Below are positions 8,428-15,679 of a DNA stretch of 64,000 bases, one piece after another; the stretch's first letter is position 1; the number at the start of each line of letters is the position of its first letter. The notes beneath the pieces were generated by a model. It saw only the letters and a list, made by a program, of their open reading frames with translations. It ran no database searches and was not told where the DNA came from. The stretch covers positions 4,650,001-4,714,000 of the forward strand of contig OY782882.1 in assembly GCA_963678485.1 (NCBI GenBank), written 5' to 3'. Source of the stretch: CALGYY01 sp963678485. Lineage in GTDB: Bacteria; Bacteroidota; Bacteroidia; Bacteroidales; CAIWKO01. The position numbers were made by a program, and so were the translations under genes.

Positions 8428-9620
8428 TCCTTTGGTTCAGCAAGCGAAACGATCTTGCGAAAATTCTCAGGATCGGTATCCGCCTCAGTATTGATTACTA
8501 GAACACGAGTATTAACATTGATACCCAATTGCTCCTTTACTTTCTGTAGTTTTTCATCGGTCATTAGAGCTAATAAGCCAGCCATACCGGCTGCACCTGA
8601 CTCGCCGCTTATAATCCGGGGATCATTACCAATGGCATTATAATAAGTGCGCATAGCCTGCTCAGCATAGCTGTCAGAAACACTAATAAATGCATCAGTC
8701 GCATCTTTCAGCAATGGAAAAGCAACCAGGGACACGCCGCAATTCAGTCCGGCCATAATGGATTGGTAGTTTTTCTTAGATTCCCGAGCTTCACCATTTT
8801 TTGCCGATTCCAAAAACGAATCTGCCAATACAGGTTCAACGCAAACGATGGCAGGTGAATGCTCGCGATATTTTGAACGATAATACCAGGCACCGGCTGC
8901 AGCTAGTCCGCCAACACCGGCTTGCAGCAATACCAGATCAACATCTGTAGCATCAGGGTGATTGATTAAGCCCTCCATTTCGTAAAAGATAGTGGAATAC
9001 CCAGCCATGATATAATTGGGTAATTCCATATAACCAGGATAGGCGGTATCAGCAATAACTTGCCATCCATTGGCTTTCGCATCACGATCGCATAAGGCAA
9101 CGCATTCATCAAAAGTACCATCGACAAGAACGGCTTTAGCCCCATCAGCTTCAATATTTTTTATGCGCGACAATGCAGTATTGGATGGCATATAAATCAC
9201 AGCATTTTGTCCTAAATGATGAGCAGTCCATGCAACGGCCTTTCCGTGATTACCATCGGTAGCAGCACAAAATGTAAAGCGACCGAGACGTTTCATAGTG
9301 TCAGGATCTAAGAAAGCCTGCACGCTCAGATTCTCACCAAAGCGCTGATAATACTGTTGTTTCAAAAAACAAAACACCGAATAGCTGGCGCCTAGAGGCT
9401 TGAAGGCTTTTACCCCAAACCGAAAACCTTCGTCTTTTACGAAAATATTTTTCAGACCAAGTGTAGATGCCAGATTTGGAAGCTGATGCAATGGTGTAGG
9501 CTGATAACCGGGAAGGGTTTGATGAAATGCCAGTGTTTCCGGGTTGCCGAAGGCACCATAGCCGCTTTCGAGCCATGCGGGATGCTTTTGTTTATAAGGA
9601 TTGATTAAATATTCACACAT
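8424..9620 (-). CDS. dpaL: 2,3-diaminopropionate ammonia-lyase
   Basis: A PLP enzyme of 398 residues that breaks 2,3-diaminopropionate into pyruvate and ammonia (the YgeX family of enterobacteria). The PLP lysine lies in R-F-G-V-K-A-F-K-P-L-G (K74 from the ATG), an Asn-Gly-His motif (TDGNHGKAVAW) follows, and a Gly-rich phosphate loop reads LLQAGVGGLAAAG. Length matches the family. I use the ATG at 9620; a TTG at 9629 would add three residues. It is the first gene of a two-gene operon with the molybdenum hydroxylase (ATGA overlap) and has a near-consensus promoter 20 bp upstream. In E. coli ygeX sits among purine-catabolism genes with xdhD, ygeW and yqeA, so the pairing here is not accidental. 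Confidence 0.92.
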   Translation of the reverse strand: MCEYLINPYKQKHPAWLESGYGAFGNPETLAFHQTLPGYQPTPLHQLPNLASTLGLKNIFVKDEGFRFGVKAFKPLGASYSVFCFLKQQYYQRFGENLSVQAFLDPDTMKRLGRFTFCAATDGNHGKAVAWTAHHLGQNAVIYMPSNTALSRIKNIEADGAKAVLVDGTFDECVALCDRDAKANGWQVIADTAYPGYMELPNYIMAGYSTIFYEMEGLINHPDATDVDLVLLQAGVGGLAAAGAWYYRSKYREHSPAIVCVEPVLADSFLESAKNGEARESKKNYQSIMAGLNCGVSLVAFPLLKDATDAFISVSDSYAEQAMRTYYNAIGNDPRIISGESGAAGMAGLLALMTDEKLQKVKEQLGINVNTRVLVINTEADTDPENFRKIVSLAEPKE

Positions 9621-9640
9621 GAACAACAAATATTATCTCA

Positions 9641-9670
9641 CAAAGATACCGAAAATCCCGATAAACGCAA
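9641..9670 (-). promoter_or_regulatory. Bacteroidota-type promoter for dpaL-xdh
   Basis: On the minus strand, TTTG (its TTG at 9670-9668) is followed after 19 bp by TATCTTTG (9648-9641), matching the Bacteroidota -33/-7 pattern with ideal spacing. It lies 20 bp ahead of the ATG at 9620, giving a short leader. Confidence 0.75.
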
Positions 9671-9757
9671 ATTTTAGCCTTAGCAAGAAGCATGGCGTAT
9701 TTTAACGAAAAACCAATAATATCGGGGGATTCAGAAAATTATCTGAACAGCGGTCGC

Positions 9758-10093
9758 TTATAACAAGGATTTCAAGTTATCAACTGCTTCAGGCAAATGA
9801 TCATGCACAAATTTAACATTTGTACATTCGTTCATTTCGTTGCACATGCCGCAATGAGATAGACCTTTTTCTACACTGCAATTGTGGATTTGGCATTCTG
9901 ACCAATGACCAATTTTCACACCCTCAACACGACATCCTGTGCAATTAATCATCGCAGCTGTGATCGCAGGATTATATGTTTTACGCCATTCCTCAGCAAC
10001 TTTTTCTCTGAGTGTGTCATCGTTATTAATAGTAGCGGTACGTGCTTCACAACCTTCGCAATTAATACCGCAGCAGGAAATCAGTAAACTCAT
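9758..10093 (-). CDS. Small Cys-rich protein, DUF3795-like
   Basis: A 111-residue cytosolic protein with 13 cysteines: C-C-G-I-N-C-x2-C near the N-terminus, C-T-G-C in the middle, and a C-terminal set (C-x4-C, C-x2-C and one more). This matches the DUF3795 pattern, thought to bind zinc or an Fe-S cluster; its function is unknown. The protein is full length for the family. It is co-directional with dpaL, but the 137-bp gap contains the dpaL promoter, so the two are probably separate units. A short inverted repeat (TTCAGA/TCTGAA, 9730-9747) sits just past its stop without a T-run. Confidence 0.75.
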   Translation of the reverse strand: MSLLISCCGINCEGCEARTATINNDDTLREKVAEEWRKTYNPAITAAMINCTGCRVEGVKIGHWSECQIHNCSVEKGLSHCGMCNEMNECTNVKFVHDHLPEAVDNLKSLL

Positions 10094-10158
10094 CGTTGTT
10101 AGTTTGAAGTATTAGAAATATAGAATATGAATATACGATTAGTATTTATGGACAGCAA

Positions 10159-10818
10159 TTAATAAGCAATGGCGCTTCCTGTTCCCGTAATAACGCCACA
10201 GCTTGCGGTACCACTGGGAGTGAGTGTATAATTGATAGACAACACCCCGCTTGACAATTCAAAATTGCCATTAATATTATAGGACTCTCCACTTTTGTTT
10301 TGAATATTATTTTGCGAAAATTCAATCTTGTTGGAATTTCCATAAACTGAAGTCCCTTTTACATCAAAGCTGAAAAAATCTACAAAATTTGAAACGATTA
10401 ATTCATCAGATTGATTGCCACCTCGGATATTCATAGTATAAATCTGATTATCTGTTCCGCAGCCAGTTGAGCTGTAATTCCCTGTCGCAGCCCAATTGCC
10501 AAGTAAGGCAGAGTTATAGCCATTGACTTTAATATGCAAATATGAATTATCCCAACGGTCGCCCCCTTTATTGCTTACATGAAGCATTACATTAAAATCG
10601 CCCGATTTTGTAAAGGTATGAAGTGGATTTGCCTCCCGTGATGAAGTACCATCACCAAATTTCCAATGATAGTAATACGCTTCGGTAGATGTACTATTGA
10701 ATTGAACAGCTTGCCCAAGCGAAATCTCAGTTTTATCGGATGTAAAGGACGATTCAGGCTTTTTACCGCATGATGCCAGCATTGCTATTGCGACGCAAAG
10801 TAAAATGATCTTCTTCAT
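10159..10818 (-). CDS. PKD-domain lipoprotein
   Basis: A 219-residue lipoprotein. The signal peptide ends in the lipobox L-A-S-C-G, so the mature protein is lipid-anchored. Residues about 22-100 form a PKD domain (YYYHWKFGDGTSS and HTFTKSGDFNVMLHVSN are hallmarks). Residues 105-219 form a second beta-rich domain (LLGNWAATGNYSST onward) resembling the lipocalin-like stress or storage domains often seen in Bacteroidota lipoproteins; I infer this from strand pattern only. A TATCTTTG -7 box lies 19 bp before the ATG. Likely exposed at the outer membrane, ligand unknown. Confidence 0.75.
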   Translation of the reverse strand: MKKIILLCVAIAMLASCGKKPESSFTSDKTEISLGQAVQFNSTSTEAYYYHWKFGDGTSSREANPLHTFTKSGDFNVMLHVSNKGGDRWDNSYLHIKVNGYNSALLGNWAATGNYSSTGCGTDNQIYTMNIRGGNQSDELIVSNFVDFFSFDVKGTSVYGNSNKIEFSQNNIQNKSGESYNINGNFELSSGVLSINYTLTPSGTASCGVITGTGSAIAY

Positions 10819-10836
10819 ATAACGGGGTATTTCTCA

Positions 10837-10844
10837 CAAAGATA
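10837..10844 (-). promoter_or_regulatory. Candidate -7 box (TATCTTTG)
   Basis: Exact TAnnTTTG match upstream of the PKD lipoprotein. No good -33 box is seen at 19-21 bp, because the ~99-bp dispersed repeat begins there (10861), so the repeat may have replaced the upstream promoter half. Confidence 0.4.
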
Positions 10845-10860
10845 AAAAATATTAGGAAAT

Positions 10861-10959
10861 AGCACATCCTTCCAGATTTTTTGATATCAAAGAAAACTTA
10901 ACAAATGGGTTAATGTGGCAATGTGGCAATGTGTTAATGTGAGAATGGGCGGTGCAACT
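10861..10959. repeat. 99-bp dispersed direct repeat, copy 1
   Basis: Near-identical to 13441-13539: the first 55 bases differ at one position, then both run into AATGTGGC/AATGTG octamer-like units and end GGGC-GTGCAACT. The two copies are direct repeats that bracket the T9SS type A gene at 11080-13044. The tail is the reverse complement of the CACATTAC octamer family. Confidence 0.85.
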
Positions 10960-11079
10960 ACAATTATTGGTCGAGTAATGGACTCTCTATTCGCGTTAGT
11001 TTATATGCCCGACACCCTTAAGAAAATCATCATTAACCATTGAAAAACGCATCTGACTTATGTTAACTATAATGTACTT

Positions 11080-13044
11080 TCAATCCGACAAGATCATCCT
11101 CCTTGTTTGTTTCACCTGCCCGTCGATCTTTATGCTGTAAAAGTATGCTCCGCTGGCAAAATTCTTCAATGAAACCTCCAACTCATTTTTACCTTGTTTG
11201 AGTTTGTACTCCTGAATTAGGGTTCCTTTCATATCAGAGATGAATATACTACCCGTAGAACCTGGCGGAACATTATAAGGCACAAGGGTGGAGTTATTGA
11301 ACGGATTAGGAATATTTTGTCCAAGATATTCAAGAGCGCCCGACGTTTCTGTAATCCCAGCATTGGGATCTATCACGGTTAGTGTATCGTAAATGGTATC
11401 GTAACAGCAATCCTGCTTAACAACCAGAGTTATTATATAAGTGCCGGGTTCATCGTAATACCAAGAATAGGGATTTAGGAACAATGCATCATGAGTTACA
11501 TAATATCCTGAATCTTGTCGGCCGTTACCAGTATTCCAGTAATAAAAGAAATCAGCCATGGTACTGTTTGCAGTTACATGAAAAGTTGCCCAAGTCACCC
11601 AGTTTCCATGCCCGTCATCCGCCAGATACATAGTATCCGGATGCCCACTAATGTTGATATGTAGGCTGTCGCATGGGAAAACAGCAAGAGTTTTGTATGC
11701 GGTGTCAATACAATTCTTATAGGTGGTAATCAGCGAAACATCATAAATGCCGGCTGAATCATAGATGTGCTGGGGTGCAGGAAGTGTCGCGGATGTCCCG
11801 TCACCAAAGTCCCAAAGCCAGTTGTCAGCATAATAAAGGGTGTTATTGTCAAGGTTCACAATGGCATCGTCGCAGAAATATGTTACATCTTGTGCCCAAA
11901 TACGGTTGTAATTTCCCAAGAGGTTTTCACAACTTGTATCGGGCGGGGAATACATACGCGCAATGTTGTGAATGGGGACTGTATCATACATAAAATCGCA
12001 TTTCCCCCCGAAATAAAGGGTGTCGTGATAATTGATAAATTTACCGCTACAACCAGACACTAAATCTGAACGGGTAAAACGGGCACCAACACCGGTCCAT
12101 TCAGCCCCATTCCATTTCATAACGCCGGCAACTGAATCACCATTGGGTAATAAATAGGGAGCAAATCCACTAATATAAAGGTCATTATGGTACATATAAA
12201 GACTAAGCCGATAAATATAAATGGGGTTATAATTGATAAACGTCCAACGCCGCCCATCCCATTGAGCAATATAATAACCACGCATGCCGTCGGCCCAAAT
12301 AAAAGTACCTGCTGCATAGAGGAGATTTCTAAGTGTGTCAACGGCAAGAGCATATACATCTCCTGGTGACGGATTTCCCATAAGGCCAAATATTCCCAGT
12401 GCCTTCCATGAGGTATCATTCCATCTGGCTACCAAATAGTAATCTGGTAAATGGCCTAATCTGCCGCCAGCAATCAATTCATCATTGTATTCAATCAATG
12501 CTGATATTTCATTGCTACCAGGGCCTTCATCAACATCATCCCAGGAGGTACCGTTCCAGCTGGCAATATCATGACAGGGTACACCGGACATAGTACTAAA
12601 ATAACCCGCTGCGTAAAGCTTGTTTTTGTAAGAACAAAGCGAATAAATATACGCATTCAATTGTATACCATATGTAAAATCGTTCCAACCCATCCCATTC
12701 CATCTTGAAATACCTCTTCCAGAGTCACAGTTTGGGGCAGTATTAAAATTTCCGCCAATATAAAGTATACTATCATTAAATATTTCAAAATCGTAAATGC
12801 CCAATCTTCCCGGCATGTTTCCATCCCAATGGTGACCATCCCATATTGCAACATTCAGTGCCCCAGTGTCAGATCCAGTAACATCAAAACCGCCCGCAAT
12901 CCATAATTTATCATTAAAGACTTCAAGACTCAAAATTCCTCCTGCTTGTGATTGTGAAAAGTAGACCCCGCCGTCAACATCCATCCATTGGGCGTAGGTG
13001 GTGGATGAAAGGAATAACAGGATAATGAAGATCCATTTTTTCAT
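11080..13044 (-). CDS. Secreted T9SS type A sorted protein with propeller-like and PKD repeats
   Basis: The protein has 654 residues with a signal peptide ending TYAQ. Residues ~20-370 contain repeated W-N-G/D-G-x2-W motifs spaced by about 45-50 residues with FNDKLWIAGGF-type strands, as in kelch or WD-like beta propellers. A PKD domain follows at ~390-465 (WLWDFGDGTSA), then a second PKD-like region to ~560. The C-terminal ~80 residues form a T9SS type A sorting domain: N-I-P-N-P-F-N, a strand-rich core, and the ending YFYSIKIDGQ...R-R-M-I-L. It should pass the outer membrane through T9SS and be released or attached to the surface. I start at the ATG 13044 because the signal peptide begins there; a TTG at 13071 adds nine residues. 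The gene is flanked by a 99-bp direct repeat. Confidence 0.85.
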   Translation of the reverse strand: MKKWIFIILLFLSSTTYAQWMDVDGGVYFSQSQAGGILSLEVFNDKLWIAGGFDVTGSDTGALNVAIWDGHHWDGNMPGRLGIYDFEIFNDSILYIGGNFNTAPNCDSGRGISRWNGMGWNDFTYGIQLNAYIYSLCSYKNKLYAAGYFSTMSGVPCHDIASWNGTSWDDVDEGPGSNEISALIEYNDELIAGGRLGHLPDYYLVARWNDTSWKALGIFGLMGNPSPGDVYALAVDTLRNLLYAAGTFIWADGMRGYYIAQWDGRRWTFINYNPIYIYRLSLYMYHNDLYISGFAPYLLPNGDSVAGVMKWNGAEWTGVGARFTRSDLVSGCSGKFINYHDTLYFGGKCDFMYDTVPIHNIARMYSPPDTSCENLLGNYNRIWAQDVTYFCDDAIVNLDNNTLYYADNWLWDFGDGTSATLPAPQHIYDSAGIYDVSLITTYKNCIDTAYKTLAVFPCDSLHINISGHPDTMYLADDGHGNWVTWATFHVTANSTMADFFYYWNTGNGRQDSGYYVTHDALFLNPYSWYYDEPGTYIITLVVKQDCCYDTIYDTLTVIDPNAGITETSGALEYLGQNIPNPFNNSTLVPYNVPPGSTGSIFISDMKGTLIQEYKLKQGKNELEVSLKNFASGAYFYSIKIDGQVKQTRRMILSD

Positions 13045-13440
13045 TGCTTGGTTTATGTTAATTAAAGACAAGTGAAATTACAAGCACTAATATACGATGT
13101 TTTTCTAAATACGAGAAATATACTTGACGGATTCACTAAAAAACTATTTAGACGTTGCTAATTAGCTCAACATCCACAATAAATTTTTACGACAGCTCGC
13201 AGACAGACCTAAGTTTTTTTTCAGCATGCATCCACTGTGAAAAAATGTACACGAAGAACACATGGGTTTTTTAGGATGTGTGCTAAGACCCGAGACTTAA
13301 GCGAAGAGTGAGTGGTGACTGGTTGTGGCGCGCGATTATCAATAATTAAAATATCTAAAATATCACACAATGCATATATTACCATTTATACAATATAAGA
13401 ATCTCAGATAATAAACCCACACAAAATATGATATTATTAT
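13045..13440. other. AT-rich intergenic region, no gene seen
   Basis: Upstream region of the T9SS type A gene. I see no ORF with coding character, no clear TAnnTTTG promoter in the right orientation and no RNA gene. The right end runs into the second copy of the 99-bp repeat. Confidence 0.5.
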
Positions 13441-13539
13441 AGCACATCCTTCCGGATTTTTTGATATCAAAGAAAACTTAACAAATGGGTTAATGAGCTA
13501 ATGTGGCAATGTGGTAACGTGAGGATGGGCAGTGCAACT
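13441..13539. repeat. 99-bp dispersed direct repeat, copy 2
   Basis: Partner of 10861-10959 in the same orientation. The octamer tail has diverged (GAGCTAATGTGGC, GTAACGTGAGG) more than the unique head, as expected if the tandem part mutates faster. Confidence 0.85.
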
Positions 13540-13620
13540 TTGAGTGTTAGATCGTGAATGGAATTGCTTCTGTAACATTTCTACAAAACTCGCACTGCTA
13601 GTGGCATTAAATAATTCACT

Positions 13621-13837
13621 AATGCCCCTCGACTTCGCTCGGGGACCGATTTAATATTTTATAAATACAAGGTCTCGGCTGCGCTCGACCGCCCATCTAC
13701 GAGCCGCACTGCGATTGACTTTAACTAATTTACTAATTACTGATTACTGTTTACTGATTACTGTTTACTGATTACTGTTTACTGCTTACTGCTTACTGTT
13801 AACTGTTAACTGCTCACTGCTCACTGCTAACTGTTAC
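13621..13837. repeat. Long dispersed repeat with 7-bp array, copy A (inverted relative to B)
   Basis: A unique part (13621-13730, beginning with CCCCTCGACTTCGCTCGGGG at 13624) is followed by ~14 heptamers of the TGATTAC/TGTTTAC type that run up to the stop codon (13838-13840) of the next gene. Its reverse complement matches 20437-20645 almost base for base in the unique part, so A and B form an inverted repeat around a four-gene block. Confidence 0.88.
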
Positions 13838-14851
13838 CTAGTCCACAGGAAAATAAACCACCGTTTCCCACTTTGCAAAATCAGGTTCGGTTTCAGTATC
13901 GGTTTTATAGACTTCCAGTGTTGGTCCTTTTTTAGTGAGATTGTTATCAAGAATATACTTCTCAATTGCAGCATAGGTAAAATACAGTGTTTCAAAAGAA
14001 CCATAATGGGTTGCTGTAACAGCGCGGCATGCGGGGTATTCAATGTAGCGAAGGCGATCAGTGACGGGCACTTTACTTTTAACTGGCAATCCTGCCTCCA
14101 TTCGGAAACGATTGGCTTTCTCATCCCATAAATAATAGAAGGCATAGGGAGAGCCCGCCTTTTCGATTTTATTTTCACCAACATATTTTTCAACCTCCCC
14201 TATAGCTGAACCGAAAATTTCTCCAATATTATCGCAGCTACCGGAATCTTTTATAGCAATGGCTTGCCAGGCCTCCATATCAACCATGGAAACCTTTCCA
14301 ACGCGATACACCATCATTTTCGCATACTCAGATTCAACCTGTGATTTTAAAGACGCCAATCCTGATTGAAAGGTGGTGTGCATAACAGAGGTCATAAATA
14401 ATCCAAAGATACGGCCCAACGGGTAAGCTAAATCAGAGATATCCACACTCCAGCTAACCTTGGTGGCTTTGCCTTCAGGTACAAATGTCCAATCACTATA
14501 GGCTGTTCCACTTTCAGTAAAATCCAATTTCATCTTTATATGGGAATACGGAGTGCTTTCAATAATACTCATACTGCCATCCCCATTCACCGTGCTTTTC
14601 CAATGTTGAACCGCACCAACGCCCTGTCGGGGTCCTTCATAGACACTGGTCATTTTTGAGTCTTCCTTTAGAAAGGGTGACCATTGTTCCCATGCTTTTA
14701 ACTCATTAACTTTTGGAAATATGTACTTTGCAGATACATTTATGGTGGTACTATCTTCAATATGGACGTTAGCAGGTAGAAATATCGCTGCAATCAACAC
14801 AATGGCCACAATGATACACAATGCAATAGCAAAGCGTTTTAGGTGTTTCAT
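13838..14851 (-). CDS. Membrane-anchored SRPBCC (polyketide cyclase-like) plus GyrI-like domain protein
   Basis: The protein has 337 residues. Residues ~6-26 form a single N-terminal transmembrane helix. Residues ~30-170 match an SRPBCC hydrophobic-ligand pocket (KAWEQWSPFLKEDSKM, GVGAVQHWKS, DWTFVPEGKATKVSW). Residues ~185-337 match a GyrI-like/AraC effector-binding domain (GSPYAFYYLWDEK, YPACRAVTATHYGSFE, GPTLEVYKTDTETEPDFAKW). The two-domain order is common in Bacteroidota. Ligand and role are unknown; small-molecule sensing or scavenging at the membrane is the usual guess. I use the ATG at 14851; a TTG at 14887 would add 12 residues before the membrane helix and overlap a TACTTTTG -7 box. 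The stop abuts a heptamer array. Confidence 0.8.
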   Translation of the reverse strand: MKHLKRFAIALCIIVAIVLIAAIFLPANVHIEDSTTINVSAKYIFPKVNELKAWEQWSPFLKEDSKMTSVYEGPRQGVGAVQHWKSTVNGDGSMSIIESTPYSHIKMKLDFTESGTAYSDWTFVPEGKATKVSWSVDISDLAYPLGRIFGLFMTSVMHTTFQSGLASLKSQVESEYAKMMVYRVGKVSMVDMEAWQAIAIKDSGSCDNIGEIFGSAIGEVEKYVGENKIEKAGSPYAFYYLWDEKANRFRMEAGLPVKSKVPVTDRLRYIEYPACRAVTATHYGSFETLYFTYAAIEKYILDNNLTKKGPTLEVYKTDTETEPDFAKWETVVYFPVD

Positions 14852-14876
14852 CAGTTCAGGGTTTGATTTACGAATA

Positions 14877-14884
14877 CAAAAGTA
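14877..14884 (-). promoter_or_regulatory. Candidate -7 box (TACTTTTG)
   Basis: Exact TAnnTTTG match on the minus strand, 25 bp before the ATG at 14851, which supports that start over the upstream TTG at 14887. No good -33 box seen. Confidence 0.4.
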
Positions 14885-14975
14885 CAATCTTTCGTAAAAT
14901 TACGATATAGGCAGTTTTACATATTTTTCAACTGAAGAAATTCCATGTACTGAACAGCACTGTATTAAAAGCTAC

Positions 14976-14983
14976 TATATTTG
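14976..14983 (+). promoter_or_regulatory. Candidate -7 box (TATATTTG)
   Basis: Exact TAnnTTTG match 66 bp ahead of the lipoprotein at 15050. It would drive the lipoprotein, dehydrogenase and GT-C gene run. No consensus -33 box is visible. Confidence 0.4.
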
Positions 14984-15049
14984 TAGTCTGTTTTTACCAA
15001 GAAAAATTTTCTTGACTAATAAAAAAATCAATTACAAATATCTGAACTT

Positions 15050-15670
15050 ATGAGACCTATTGCACTTTTGTTAGCATTGTCCTTGCTTGCTGCATGCAGT
15101 TCCAATTCTGAAAAACCAATGACCAACGGCAGTAATCCTGAAGATTCACTAACTGCCGATTTAAATACACTTGTCACTCATACTCTTTTTGATTCTATCC
15201 CTGTTGAGAAGCTTCCCTACACCGATTCCATCTGTATCAGTAACAGCAAGCCTTTGCGACAGATTAAATTATCACCTTCACAAATTGCTTTTCTTAAACT
15301 TCGCGACATCCGAGAGTTTTCAGAATATTATTGGCCTCAACCCGACAGCGCATTTTCGTTAGTTTGCCGCCTGCCATTGTCGAAGGATTTTTATTCAATT
15401 ATTTTTAATTATGAAGGGCAGAACGAATCGATGAACTTTCTAATTCAGTACGACAGGGAATTTCGTGTAATCGATTATTTGGAGGTCTCATACGATGAGT
15501 GGGTTGAATCGGCGCAACGCACAACGGCTACTATTGATCAGGGTAAATTGAGTTTGCTTATCAGCAATTTTATGAACGAAGAGGCATCTCGTCATATTTA
15601 CAATTACAGTATCAGTGATGAAGGATTTTTTAGAGAAATCCCCGGACAGGCCACTGCTAGTTCAAAATAA
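15050..15670 (+). CDS. Lipoprotein of unknown function
   Basis: A 206-residue lipoprotein: short signal peptide with lipobox L-A-A-C-S followed by a Ser/Asn-rich tether. The mature part is mixed alpha/beta and reads like a periplasmic, one-domain protein (LPLSKDFYSIIFNYEG, FLIQYDREFRVIDYLEVSYDEW). I do not recognise the family. It is followed after 9 bp by the FAD/Fe-S dehydrogenase, so the two probably share a transcript, although no functional link is evident. The gene lies within the segment bracketed by the long inverted repeat. Confidence 0.7.
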   Translation: MRPIALLLALSLLAACSSNSEKPMTNGSNPEDSLTADLNTLVTHTLFDSIPVEKLPYTDSICISNSKPLRQIKLSPSQIAFLKLRDIREFSEYYWPQPDSAFSLVCRLPLSKDFYSIIFNYEGQNESMNFLIQYDREFRVIDYLEVSYDEWVESAQRTTATIDQGKLSLLISNFMNEEASRHIYNYSISDEGFFREIPGQATASSK

Positions 15671-15679
15671 TTTTACGCT

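Noticed and set aside
9730..9747. TTCAGA/TCTGAA inverted repeat as a terminator for the DUF3795-like gene
   Set aside because: Only six paired bases, no T-run on the relevant strand; too weak to call.
13731..13837. Possible CRISPR array in the heptamer region
   Set aside because: The units are 7 bp with no unique spacers, and there are no cas genes; the same applies to 20437-20530, 21535-21635 and the octamer arrays.
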